From the NCBI GenBank assembly GCA_963844235.1, contig CAWJNF010000006.1:1-64000 (forward strand): 64,000 nt of DNA, given 5' to 3'. Numbering within the stretch: the first letter of the stretch is position 1; each line of letters begins with the position of its first letter. Of this stretch, positions 35,268-43,930 are shown one piece after another. Both the position numbers and the translations under genes were made by a program. The stretch is from CAWJNF01 sp963844235. Lineage in GTDB: Bacteria > Actinomycetota > Thermoleophilia > Gaiellales > Gaiellaceae. Below the pieces are notes generated by a model that saw only the letters and a list, made by a program, of their open reading frames with translations, did not search any database and was not told the DNA's origin.

Positions 35268-35933
35268 CTACGAGTCGGTGCGCAGATCCGCTTCGCCGGC
35301 CTCGGCGAACAGGCCTTCTCCGATCGCGTAGCGGACGAGCTCGGCCCGACTGTCGAGACGCAGCTTCTGCATGATGTGCGCGCGATGCGTCTCGGCCGTG
35401 CGGACCGAGATGAAGAGCTGCTTGGCGATCTCCTGATTGGTGTGGCCGTGCGCCAGGAGGCGGAGAACCTCACGCTCGCGATCGGAGAGCGGGTCTTCCT
35501 CGCTTCTCCGGCGCGCTTCGGCCTCGGCTGTCACGAGTCGTGCCCCGAGCGTTGGGTGGACATAGCGGCTTCCCCCGGCGACTTCGCGGACGGCCTGCAC
35601 GACCTCGGTGTCGGCGGCCTCCTTGAGGATGTAGCCGCTCGCGCCTGCGGCGAAAGCCTCGTGGACGTATCGCGGATCGTCCTGCATCGAGAGGATGAGC
35701 ACCTTGACGCCGGGGGCTGCTTCCAGGACGTTCGGCGTCGCCTCGAGACCCGTCGTGCCGGGCATTGACAGGTCCATCAAGACGATGTCGGGGCGCTCCG
35801 AGCGCGTGAGCCGTTCGGCCTCGGCGCCGTTCGCTGCCTCACCAACCGTCTGGATGTCGCCTTGGGCGTCGAGGAGCAGCTTGAGACCGGCGCGTACGAC
35901 TGCGTGGTCGTCGACGAGCAGAACGCGGATCAC
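35268..35933 (-). CDS. NarL/LuxR-family response regulator (DevR-like)
   Basis: A 221-residue two-domain regulator. Receiver domain residues 1-120: acidic pair VDD, phosphoacceptor D54 in DIVLMDLSMPG, and a Lys in GYILKEA. LuxR-type helix-turn-helix about residues 150-210: LSDREREVLRLLAHGHTNQE with SVRTAETHRAHIMQKL. Its start overlaps the stop of the upstream kinase by four bases (ATGA), giving a kinase-regulator pair. Together with the stress genes around, it resembles DevR/DosR, the hypoxia and dormancy regulator; this is by analogy. Confidence 0.9.
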   Translation of the reverse strand: MIRVLLVDDHAVVRAGLKLLLDAQGDIQTVGEAANGAEAERLTRSERPDIVLMDLSMPGTTGLEATPNVLEAAPGVKVLILSMQDDPRYVHEAFAAGASGYILKEAADTEVVQAVREVAGGSRYVHPTLGARLVTAEAEARRRSEEDPLSDREREVLRLLAHGHTNQEIAKQLFISVRTAETHRAHIMQKLRLDSRAELVRYAIGEGLFAEAGEADLRTDS

Positions 35934-37600
35934 GAAAGCGGCACCTCGACTACGAGGGACGTGCCGGCTCCGGGCCTCGACTCGATGTCGAGCCGACCCT
36001 GCACGAGCCGTACGCGCTCGCGCATCCCGACGAGGCCGAGCCCGTGCTCGGTCTGCTCGCCCGCTTCTGTCGTGAACCCCCGACCGTCGTCCTCGATCAC
36101 CAATCGAACGGACGCGGTGGTCTTCGACAGCACGACGGACACATGGCTCGCGCGAGCGTGCTTGGCGACGTTTGTGAGGGATTCCTGCATGATTCGATAC
36201 AGGGCCGTCTCGATCGCGTCCGGCAGCCTTTCCGAGGCGAGGTTCGTCTCGAAGTCGACCGCGATCCTCGTGTGCTCCGAGTACGTGGACGTGAGCCGCT
36301 CGATGGCTGCGACGAGCCCGAAGTCATCGAGGACTCGCGGCCTGAGCTCCAGCGCGAGCTGACGCACGTCCTCAAGGGCAGTCACCACGACTTCTCGTAG
36401 CCGTGCGAGCGCCGCGCGGGTCTTCTCGTCTGCGTCCTCCTCGATCGCCTTGAGGCCTAGCAGCACGGAGGTCAGGGTTTGGCCCGTCTGATCGTGGAGC
36501 TCGAGAGCTAGCCTGCGCCGCTCGATCTCCTGGGCCTCGATCACGCGGCGAAGGGCATCCTGCGCGACGTGCTCGGTACGCTCGGCCGCAACGGCGGCGC
36601 GGTCTGCGAAGGCCTCCGTCAACCGGAGATCCTCCTCGCTGAACCGCGGGTCGGCCCCCACCTTGTTGATCGCAACTACCACCCCGATAGCGCGGTCACC
36701 CGCGACTAACGGCGCGTAGAGCGCCGAGACCATCCCGAGTCGGCGGGCGAGCTCCTGGTCGGCATCGGGGTCGTCGAGAACCGAGTCGGTGCGGAGACTC
36801 TGTCTGCGCTCGAAGGCTCGCCCGGGACGAGATCGATCGATTTGCAGGACGGTTCCAAGTGCCTCGCCGGCGCGTTCGCCGTCTGCTGCCTCGACGCGCA
36901 GGCTGCTCTCGCCCCACGGGCGTGCGACGATCACGAGGCGGGCTTCGATGAGGGCCCGCAGTCGCTGAGCAACGAGATCGAGCAGCTCTGGCAGCTCCAT
37001 TGCTCCCGCCAGGGCTCCCGTGACCTCGTTGAGCGACTCGAGCTGGCGTGACCACTTTGTGGCTGTTTCGTAGAGGCGGGCGTTCTCGATCGCCACCGCC
37101 GCCTGTGCAGCGAGCAGCGCAGCGATCTGCTCGTCCTCCTCCGTGAAGTCCTCACCGTGAGCCTTCTCGGTCAGGTAGAGGTTGCCGTATGCCGTCCCGC
37201 GCAGGACGATTGGCATCCCCAGGAAGGTCCTCATCGGCGGATGCCCGGGCGGGAAGCCGGCAGAGCGCGGGTCCTCGGTCAGGTCGTGGAGTCGTAGAGG
37301 CGCGGCCTCCCGGATCACCAGGCCGAGAATGCCTCCTCCCCGGGGCAGCGGACCGATCAGTGCCTTCGTCTCCTCGTCCACGCCCGTCGTCACGAACCGC
37401 TCGAGCTCCCGACCAGCCCGGTCGATCACCCCCAGAGCCGCGTATCGCGCGCCGATCAGCTCGGCGCCCGCCTCGACGAGCTTCAGGAGGAGCGCGTCCA
37501 GCGACAGCTCACCGGAGAAAGCAACCCCTGCCTCGACAAGCCGCGTGAGGCGGTCTCCGGTCTGAGCTTCATGCTGGTCCCAGTGACCGCGCGTCATCAT
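35930..37600 (-). CDS. GAF-GAF sensor histidine kinase (DevS/DosT-like)
   Basis: A 556-residue cytoplasmic kinase without TM segments. GAF-A (~20-170) contains RSAGFPPGHPPMRTFLGMPI and GNLYLTEKAHGEDFTEEDEQ, the very pattern of mycobacterial DevS/DosT heme-binding GAF domains; the His in GHPPM may correspond to the heme ligand. GAF-B (~190-340) ends FADRAAVAAERTEH. HisKA_3 has the phospho-His in LALELHDQTGQTLTSVLLGL. HATPase has the N-box LTNVAKHARASHV and GHGLGLVGMRERV-type glycine box. It precedes and overlaps its response regulator. The ligand (O2, NO, CO or redox) is inferred. Confidence 0.88.
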   Translation of the reverse strand: MMTRGHWDQHEAQTGDRLTRLVEAGVAFSGELSLDALLLKLVEAGAELIGARYAALGVIDRAGRELERFVTTGVDEETKALIGPLPRGGGILGLVIREAAPLRLHDLTEDPRSAGFPPGHPPMRTFLGMPIVLRGTAYGNLYLTEKAHGEDFTEEDEQIAALLAAQAAVAIENARLYETATKWSRQLESLNEVTGALAGAMELPELLDLVAQRLRALIEARLVIVARPWGESSLRVEAADGERAGEALGTVLQIDRSRPGRAFERRQSLRTDSVLDDPDADQELARRLGMVSALYAPLVAGDRAIGVVVAINKVGADPRFSEEDLRLTEAFADRAAVAAERTEHVAQDALRRVIEAQEIERRRLALELHDQTGQTLTSVLLGLKAIEEDADEKTRAALARLREVVVTALEDVRQLALELRPRVLDDFGLVAAIERLTSTYSEHTRIAVDFETNLASERLPDAIETALYRIMQESLTNVAKHARASHVSVVLSKTTASVRLVIEDDGRGFTTEAGEQTEHGLGLVGMRERVRLVQGRLDIESRPGAGTSLVVEVPLS

Positions 37601-37809
37601 CGCCGGCCCAGCTTACGCACACCCGCGTGCGGGTGCTAGTCGTCCTCGACTGGGACGCGGCGAGGGGCGCTAGGGCTCCTGAGCTCGCTTCGACGGTTCC
37701 GAGTATGCTCAGGCGACTTCTGCTCGACGCGGCGAGACAGAAGCTGTAGCCAAGCGCGTCGCCGGTCACGGTTTCCCGCACGCGGATGACCGGCATGACG
37801 CCGTAGCGG

Positions 37810-38110
37810 TCACTCGACGATGGCGAGTGCGATCGCGAATAGACGACGATGGAGAGCAGACACTGAATGACCGTCGCGAACGGGCCCGAACCGAACGCGG
37901 GATCTCGTCCGCGCCAGCTGAGGGCGTACGGCAATGCCATCGCGACGAGTGTTGCCATCGAGCAGCTGGCGAACAGCGCGACCGATACTGCGACCGCGAC
38001 GCTGCCGCTTCCCCAGACCGCGGATGACGAGCGCCTCCGTTTGGGTGCCGAGACTGCCGGCGTCGAGTACCGCTAGTCTCCGACGCTGTCGTAGCCGGCG
38101 AGCCTCCAGG
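37810..38110 (-). pseudogene. mgtE: MgtE-type divalent cation transporter, C-terminal remnant
   Basis: Pieces of the MgtE membrane domain appear in order in three frames: LAVLDAGSLGTQTEALVIRG (the G-N-x-G-T-Q type turn), then SVAVAVSVALFASCSMATLV with AMALPYALSWRGRDPAFGSG and PFATVIQ. The last piece is FAIALAIVE before a TGA at 37810. Two frameshifts (about 37845 and 38010) break it, and the N-terminal, CBS and first TM parts are missing. A decayed Mg2+ transporter. Confidence 0.6.
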
Positions 38111-38290
38111 AGGCGTCTGACCTCCGCGGCGGACGCTCCGGGTCCCGCCGCGGGAACGTTCGCGGTCGCGTAGGAGCCGGCCGTGCCGATCCCACCGAGC
38201 GGAGAGGCAGCGTGACCCCGGGTGCCTGGAATCTCGAGACGCGATGCGGCGCTCACGAAGTCGCCCCGGCCCTGGTGCCGGAACGCCGGG

Positions 38291-38962
38291 CTACGGGACG
38301 GCCGCAGCTCTCGTCGCTCGATCGTCGCTCTCCCAGACGAGGCCCGAGCAATCCACTGTGACCACGCCTGCGAGACGCCACGCGAACGCATCGACGAGCT
38401 CCGCCTCGGTCCTCGTCCTGACGCGTCCGGTGACATGCACGCGTCCGCCAACGACGCTGATGTCTAACTTCTCGGGGGAGATCCAGAGCTTGTTCGGGAG
38501 GACGTCATATCGCAGCTCGTCCCGGATCTCGTCATCCGAGCGGGTAAACGTCCGGACGAGGTCCGCGCGGCTCACGATCCCCACCAGCCTGCCGTCGTTG
38601 AGGACCGGCAGACGGTTTACGTGATTCTCGACCATGAGCCTCGCTGCCTCGCAGACGGACCGATCGACGTCGATCGTCACCGGTGGTGAGGTCATCGCCT
38701 CCGACGCGGTCGTCGCGGCGAGCCGACGCCCGTCGACCGCCTCCGGGGCGAAAAGGCTCCCGAGGACGCCACCGCCTTCCGGGTTGCTCGCAGCTTTGAC
38801 CATGAGGTCAGCTTCCGAGACGACCCCGAGAACGAGCCCCTCGCCGTTGACGACCGGAACGCCCGAGACACGCCGCTCGACCATGAGCCGCGCTACCTGC
38901 TTCAGCGACGCACCCGGGCCGACGGTCGCGACGTGCTCGGTCATGACGTCCTTGATTCTCAT
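38291..38962 (-). CDS. CBS-CBS-BON domain protein, second copy
   Basis: A 223-residue protein starting MRIKDVMTEHVATVGPGASL after AGAGGAGGCATC. Two CBS repeats (GVVSEADLMVKA; NRLPVLNDGRLVGIVSRADL) are followed by a BON domain (LDISVVGGRVHVTGRVRTRT). It has the same domain order as the gene at 18813. Its ATG overlaps the stop of the upstream CBS gene (TGATG), so the two CBS proteins are translated together. Confidence 0.85.
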   Translation of the reverse strand: MRIKDVMTEHVATVGPGASLKQVARLMVERRVSGVPVVNGEGLVLGVVSEADLMVKAASNPEGGGVLGSLFAPEAVDGRRLAATTASEAMTSPPVTIDVDRSVCEAARLMVENHVNRLPVLNDGRLVGIVSRADLVRTFTRSDDEIRDELRYDVLPNKLWISPEKLDISVVGGRVHVTGRVRTRTEAELVDAFAWRLAGVVTVDCSGLVWESDDRATRAAAVP

Positions 38963-39405
38963 CAGATGCCTCCTCTGGGAGATCCCGGCATGCCCGCCAG
39001 CACGGACGCCACGTCGAGTGTCGAGATGACCCCGAGTGGGCGGTTGTCTGCCGCGTCCACTACGACAAGGTGACTCGTCCCGTACTCTCGCATGAGCTGC
39101 GCGGCACGTTCGACCGTCTCTTCCGGTGTGACGGTTACGACAGGAGTCGCGGCTGTTCCACCGGCCGTGCCGGTGTCCAGATCGAGAGCGGCCGCCCCGG
39201 CGAGGTCGAGGTCGGAGACGATGCCCCATAGCGGACCCAGGCGATAGCTCTCCTGGCGCTCGGTCAGCACGGCGATACAGTGCACTCGTCGCTTGGCCAT
39301 CATCCGCGCGACGGTGCGCAGAGGCGTCTCGGAGTCGCAGCTGAGGACGCCCTCGTGCATGGCGTCCCGCACGAGGATCTCGGAAGGATGTCGTAGGTCA
39401 GCCAC
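38962..39405 (-). CDS. CBS-pair protein
   Basis: About 147 residues from GTG 39405 (GAGGATAGGTCT ahead). The frame is open upstream to a GTG at 39459, which would add a CETCGRED zinc-like motif. The two CBS repeats are LVRDAMHEGVLSCDSETPLR to IVSDLDLAG and VVTVTPEETVERAAQLMREY to VISTLDVASVL. It binds nucleotides by family rule. It overlaps the start of the CBS-BON gene and resembles stand-alone Hrp1-like proteins of dormancy regulons. Confidence 0.8.
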   Translation of the reverse strand: MADLRHPSEILVRDAMHEGVLSCDSETPLRTVARMMAKRRVHCIAVLTERQESYRLGPLWGIVSDLDLAGAAALDLDTGTAGGTAATPVVTVTPEETVERAAQLMREYGTSHLVVVDAADNRPLGVISTLDVASVLAGMPGSPRGGI

Positions 39406-39437
39406 AGACCTATCCTCGCGGCCGCACGTCTCGCAAA

Positions 39438-39588
39438 CATCGTGGCGCGCGCGGATCACATTACGGCGAACTACCGAGCGGCGTGCGCTGCGAAGCGCAA
39501 AGGTCGGTCCGACCGTCCCGTGCCCTTGCTCGAAAGACGTCGCGCTCGTCGCGTTGCCGGCAGCGGGTCATCGTGGCGCGCGCGGATC
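39438..39588. repeat. 20-base direct repeat pair
   Basis: CATCGTGGCGCGCGCGGATC occurs exactly at 39438-39457 and 39569-39588, 131 bases apart, in the region before the CBS operon. Between them lies no intact gene. The pair brackets a possible partial duplication of the CBS upstream region. Confidence 0.55.
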
Positions 39589-39597
39589 CACACCGCC

Positions 39598-39640
39598 CCT
39601 GACGATCGACGTCGATCGTTCGGTGTGTGAGGCGGAGCTC
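39598..39640 (+). pseudogene. Short CBS-domain sequence fragment
   Basis: The plus strand reads LTIDVDRSVCEAELF. The CBS-BON gene on the opposite strand contains VTIDVDRSVCEAARLM, with nearly the same codons. This ~40-base piece appears to be a displaced, inverted copy of that gene segment, next to the direct repeat. Confidence 0.45.
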
Positions 39641-39641
39641 T

Positions 39642-41306
39642 TCACGACCGACTCTTGCGTCCCTCGCGTAGATCGCTCGTGGGACGACCGGGATCAGCGG
39701 CTTGCCCTCGTCTGCCGACGAGGCCGTCGAGTATCGACTCGGATACCACTTCGGCTCGCGCCGCTCCGTCCACAGAGATGACATGGCTCGCCGGAAACTC
39801 GAAAGGCGGCTGGAAACGCTCCGACATGCGTCGATAGACGCCAACGCCCGCGTCTGAGACTTCACGCGGATCTTGCGCGCGGGCCGCCAGCCGGGTGAGG
39901 GCAACATCCTCGGGAACCGCCACCCAGGCGATTAGGTAGGGAGCGCCGACCGAGTCAGCAAGTTGAGCGAAGGTCGCCCGCTGCGCGGCGGTCGCGAAAG
40001 TTGCGTCGACGACGACCGTCCGCCCCTTGCGCAGTCCCACCTCAGCCTCCGTACGTAGGCCACGGTAGGTTTGCTCGGTCAGGTCTCGCGAGTAGATCCC
40101 CTCGCCGAAGGCGGCCGCGGCATGTGACGTAGGTGCGAGGCCGGCGAGATGCTTGCGCTGGACGTCGCTTCGGAGCACGAGCGCTTCGAACGGCGCGGCG
40201 ATTGCACGCGCGGCCGTAGTCTTCCCAACTCCCGGTAGGCCGCAGGTGAGCACGAGCGAGGGAGGCAGCTCGTACGATGCCGCCAACTGGAAGGATCGCA
40301 TCGCGGCCCACCGTCGCGACTCGCGATCCTCGCTGGTAAGCCCTGGATCGACGGCGGTGAGGGAGTTGACCTTGGCGCGGACAATGGCACGGTAGGTCTT
40401 GTAGAAGTCGAGCAAAGCGTGCAGCTCTGAATCCTTCGAGACCTCGGCATAGCGGCGTACGAGGTATGACGAGAACGCCCTGAAGCCACGAGCATCGAGA
40501 TCCATGGTGAGAAACGCGAGGTCGCAGGCGACGTCACCGCAACGAAAGCGTGGTGCGAACTCGATCCTGTCGTAGACGAGGATGCCTTCATCGGCGACGC
40601 AGACGTTTCCAGCATGGAGATCGCCGTGGCCGTCGCGAATGCGCCCCATCCGCACGCGTCTCTCGAGCAAGCTGTGCTCCCGCGCGAGGAAACCTTCGGC
40701 ACGATCCTTAAGGAACGCGTGGAGGCGCGGAGTCACGGTGCACGGACCCTCGTGCACTGTGAACCGCTCCGTCTGCGCGAAGTTCTCCCTCACGTTGAAG
40801 GCGACCGCCTCGGGAGTGCCGAACTCGTCGACTCCGACCCCTGTCGGGGCCCGCTCGTGGAAGCGAGCGAGGAGGACGGCGAGACTGCTCACGAGATCAT
40901 TGTCCACCTCGCCCGCGTCCAGCAGCCGATCGAGCATTCGCCGTGCGGGGAGGCGGCGCATCTCCACTGCGATCTCGACGGGAGTTCCGCTACCTGCAAT
41001 CTTGAGGCTCTCGTCCGTCTCGCGGGTAATGGGGACCACTCCGCAGTAGACGCCGGGCGCAAGTGCTGCGTTGAGGCGCACCTCGTCCTCGCAGGCCTGC
41101 CGGCGCCGTTCGGCGGTCGAGAAATCGAGGAAGCCGAGATCGACCGGCTTCTTGACCTTGTACGCGCGATCGCCCGCAAGAAACACCAGCGAGACATGGG
41201 TCTGCACCAGCTCAACCGAGGCCACCGAATGCGGATATGCATCGGCACGGCTGAGGCCCTGCACCAGCTCGTCGATAGATGGCTGCGTGTCCGTGTCCGT
41301 CAGCAT
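39642..41306 (-). CDS. Aminoglycoside-phosphotransferase-like plus AAA/P-loop kinase fusion (Rv2004c-like)
   Basis: A 554-residue protein. Residues ~15-340 are APH-like: YKVKKPVDLGFLDFSTAERR (ATP lysine), then the catalytic loop GRIRDGHGDLHAGNVCVADE and a metal-site Asp in VYDRIEFAPRFRCGDVACDL. Residues ~350-540 are a P-loop kinase: LVLTCGLPGVGKTTAARAIA (Walker A), LRSDVQRKHLAG and VVVDATFATAAQRATFAQLA. This pairing is known from COG2187/COG0645 proteins, including mycobacterial Rv2004c of the DosR regulon. The substrate is unknown. Confidence 0.8.
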   Translation of the reverse strand: MLTDTDTQPSIDELVQGLSRADAYPHSVASVELVQTHVSLVFLAGDRAYKVKKPVDLGFLDFSTAERRRQACEDEVRLNAALAPGVYCGVVPITRETDESLKIAGSGTPVEIAVEMRRLPARRMLDRLLDAGEVDNDLVSSLAVLLARFHERAPTGVGVDEFGTPEAVAFNVRENFAQTERFTVHEGPCTVTPRLHAFLKDRAEGFLAREHSLLERRVRMGRIRDGHGDLHAGNVCVADEGILVYDRIEFAPRFRCGDVACDLAFLTMDLDARGFRAFSSYLVRRYAEVSKDSELHALLDFYKTYRAIVRAKVNSLTAVDPGLTSEDRESRRWAAMRSFQLAASYELPPSLVLTCGLPGVGKTTAARAIAAPFEALVLRSDVQRKHLAGLAPTSHAAAAFGEGIYSRDLTEQTYRGLRTEAEVGLRKGRTVVVDATFATAAQRATFAQLADSVGAPYLIAWVAVPEDVALTRLAARAQDPREVSDAGVGVYRRMSERFQPPFEFPASHVISVDGAARAEVVSESILDGLVGRRGQAADPGRPTSDLREGRKSRS

Positions 41307-41534
41307 GGCGATTAGTAGAGGCGCCTCCGATCAGAGGTTCGGTGGTGATGGGGGAGCGCGCATCCGGGAACTTCCGCATCTTGGTCGCGGGAGTTACGGA
41401 TTCAGCTCTTGTGGCGAACAACGCGACTGAGCTTCAACGTCCCCGCGGGACCGGCTGCCCACCCGGATCAGCACGACCCGCGACCAAGAGGTTCACCAGC
41501 GACGCCGCGGCCGAGCGAGTGCTTCGGGCGTTTG
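41307..41534. other. Intergenic, no supported gene
   Basis: Upstream region of the APH-AAA gene and downstream of the DUF1918 gene. Only shadow frames are open. No terminator or operator was recognised. Confidence 0.35.
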
Positions 41535-42026
41535 TCAGGTCACCGGTCTTTCGCGACGACCGTGACCTGTGACGATGTGCTCGACCGCGGCGTCGCTGCC
41601 CGGATAAACGAGCGTCTCCTGGCCAGTGTCGTCCCAGCGTACGAAGAAGGGCGCGCCGCCATCGACGCCGCGTACCTCGAGGATCTCCGCGTCGCGCTCG
41701 GGCTCCCCCAGGTGGTGGCCCTGCACAACAAGGCGGTCACCCGGCTGAGCGGTCAGGTGCCTCTCCGGCGCCCGGATCGGCTCCGGCATGGTGACCGGCG
41801 CCGGGCGACTCGCAGCAGGAGCCTGAGCCGGCGCGGCGGCGGACTCGTCAATGTGCGTCGGGTAGTAGACAGAAGTCTTTCCATCGTCCCAACGCACGAG
41901 GTAGTGCTCGTGATCGGGTCTGCCGAGCACCTCGGCAATTACACCCGAGCGGACTCGTGGGCCCACGCGCCCGCGCTTCTCGGTCGTGATCCGATCACCC
42001 GGCTTCTTCGTTGCTGTCGTGCCCAC
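41535..42026 (-). CDS. Tandem DUF1918 protein, copy B
   Basis: A 163-residue protein starting at GTG 42026 with GGAGGTAAGGGCT ahead. It has the same two DUF1918 units as the gene at 21502, closely matching throughout: GVIAEVLGRPDHEHYLVRW with DDGKTSVYYP, then PGDRLVVQGHHLGEPERDAE with WDDTGQETLVYPGSDA. Only the linker and C-terminus diverge. The leader upstream is also shared, so the pair comes from a fairly recent segmental duplication within this island. Confidence 0.8.
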   Translation of the reverse strand: MGTTATKKPGDRITTEKRGRVGPRVRSGVIAEVLGRPDHEHYLVRWDDGKTSVYYPTHIDESAAAPAQAPAASRPAPVTMPEPIRAPERHLTAQPGDRLVVQGHHLGEPERDAEILEVRGVDGGAPFFVRWDDTGQETLVYPGSDAAVEHIVTGHGRRERPVT

Positions 42027-42067
42027 AGCCCTTACCTCCTTCCTCGATCTTGCTACTCCAGCATCTC

Positions 42068-42127
42068 GCATCAGTACGGGCGCGTCATCAGGGCCGCCGC
42101 TGAACCGCATCCGCACTTTTCCGCGAA
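42068..42127 (-). promoter_or_regulatory. Conserved leader upstream of DUF1918 gene, copy B
   Basis: On the minus strand TTCGCGGAAAA is followed by TGCGGATGCGGTTCAGCGG, nearly identical to 21401-21445. It sits about 45-100 bases upstream of the GTG, at a similar distance as in copy A. Probably a shared promoter or RNA leader; a duplicated coding remnant (FAEKCGCGSAAA) is another reading. Confidence 0.45.
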
Positions 42128-42269
42128 CTGCCGATTACCCGAGCCAAAGAGCCGGTTGGCCACGAACATCCTCCGACGCTGACCCCTCTGGGGCTGGATC
42201 GACGAGCGCTCGTGGGTGGGCACAACGACGTGGTCGAACCCGTCTGACGGGCCGCCGCATCGCGGCGCA

Positions 42270-42645
42270 TCACGAGGCCGAGCTCGCTGACTCGGGTCGC
42301 AGCTGACGCAGGTGCTCGCCGAAGGCCCGCCGCCGCCGCTCGTTCTCCCGCACGAGGGTTGCCGACTCGGTTTGCAGATTGGCTGCTCGGTCGAGCCGCC
42401 CCAAAGCCGATACAGATACGCAGCGCAGTGCCGGCCGGCCGTCAGGTCAGCGCGCCCGCAGCCGGCGTAGGACTTACATCGCCGTCGTTGGCGATGATGC
42501 GATGCCGCTCGCTCAGCAGGTCGGCGAGCATCGGGTACGAGACGAGAGCCAGCTGCCGCGCCCCACGCCTGCTCCATCGCGTGCGAAAGCCACACGCTCG
42601 GTTCCTCGCTGTCGGCCGCCAACGCCTCGAGATCCACGTTTGATG
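42270..42645 (-). pseudogene. Degenerate hypothetical gene
   Basis: Minus-strand pieces in two frames look like one protein: NVDLEALAADSEEPSVWLSH with AMEQAWGAA, then LSYPMLADLLSERHRIIAND and LGRLDRAANLQTESATLVRE with NERRRRAFGEHLRQL to a TGA at 42270. The family is not recognised. At least one frameshift and a lost start make it a probable pseudogene. Confidence 0.4.
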
Positions 42646-42960
42646 TGCTTGATCTCGGTCGGCTCACCCTCACACTCCACTGAGCAGCCAACCTCGATCC
42701 CGACCTAGACCACCGCGGTCTCCTTCCCAATCCCGACTCGACTACCCCGGCGAAATACCAAGGCAAGACGGACGAAGCAGGCCTACCTTCCCATCACATC
42801 GACCATGCTGCGCGGCGTCGCCTGCTAGCCGTCTCTGTCCGAGGGGCGGCTGAGAGTGCGAGGAGGCGCCCCGGAAGCAAGAGGTGCGGGTCTACCTGCA
42901 GGCGCTCCTCGGCTTCCTCGGCGTGGACCCCGGTTGGGGTCGCCGCAGCGATTCGGCGCG

Positions 42961-43125
42961 TCAGTTCTCCTTCTTCTTGCGTATTGCGGTGTGCTGTCTG
43001 CCGAGGTCGAGCGCGATCGCGAGGATGAGAGTCCACATCCAGACGTTCACGGGATCGGTGAGCAGCGGCTCGTTGTCGCCGACGGCGTTCGAGATGGCCC
43101 ATACGCTGAACCAGAGCAGTGTCAC
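42961..43125 (-). CDS. 54-residue membrane protein
   Basis: A GTG start with a strong AAGGAGGA ribosome site. The product, VTLLWFSVWAISNAVGDNEP then VNVWMWTLILAIALDLGRQH, has two hydrophobic helices separated by a short acidic turn and a Lys-rich tail (RKKKEN). The frame is open upstream to 43278, but that part is Arg-rich and implausible. Function unknown; a small hairpin membrane protein. Confidence 0.55.
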   Translation of the reverse strand: MTLLWFSVWAISNAVGDNEPLLTDPVNVWMWTLILAIALDLGRQHTAIRKKKEN

Positions 43126-43626
43126 GGAGTTCCTCCTTCCGATCGGGCGATCCCACAGTGCGCGCGGGCGCCGCGCGATCATCGGCGGGAACACTGATCC
43201 GCGCAAGGAGGCGGACATCCAGTTCGCCGCGTTCCACGCGACGCTGCCTGCGGTCATGCCGGCCGTCCTCGAGCGCATGGAGACACCTCAGCGGCCACGC
43301 CGTACGGACACACCCACTAGGCGGGCTTTTTGGGCGCGCGATCCGACTCAGGGGTTAGGAGGTGGCGCGGCTCCGTTCCCCGACGGAAGGGGAACACACC
43401 CTTGGCCGTGCTCGCGGACGGCCTGGGAAGAGATGATTGGTGGTGCCTGCTGAATCTCACACCGCCGCGGCGACTCGGGCGCCAGCTCCGACACTGAGAG
43501 CTTCATCGCGGATCCTCACGGTCTTCCCGCCGCGTCCACTCCCAAGGCCGGTCCACGGCGGCCCCCGGCTCCAGGCGCGCGCGCCTGGTGGCTCGGCCGA
43601 CGGCCCCCACTAGAGAGGAGGCTCGC

Positions 43627-43813
43627 GTGCTCACGACAGGCCTCACCTACGCCGAGACGGTCGCGCTCATCGCAGTCGTCTCGGCCCGTCCCCCACCTCG
43701 GTGACGTCGACTGGCCGTGGGCGATGGTGATCGGCGTCGCGGCAACGATCGCGCTGCGCTGGATCATGCACCGCGGAGCGCTCGGGAATCGTCGCAAGCC
43801 GCCAGTGGCCTGA
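43627..43813 (+). pseudogene. Small membrane protein with a frameshift
   Basis: A GTG after GAGAGGAGG opens LTTGLTYAETVALIAVVSA. After a shift near 43690 the plus strand gives HLGDVDWPWAMVIGVAATIA and LRWIMHRGALGNRRKPPVA before a TGA at 43811. Joined it would be a ~60-residue protein with two TM helices. The length (187) needs one indel. Low certainty. Confidence 0.35.
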
Positions 43814-43930
43814 GGTCGATGAGGGCGTGTCGGCCGAGGGCAAGCGACTGCCGCATCGCTTCCCGAGCAGGATGGCCGCGATGCGCTGCTGCAAGTTGGC
43901 CAGCGTGCCAGGTACATACGATGCTGCGCG

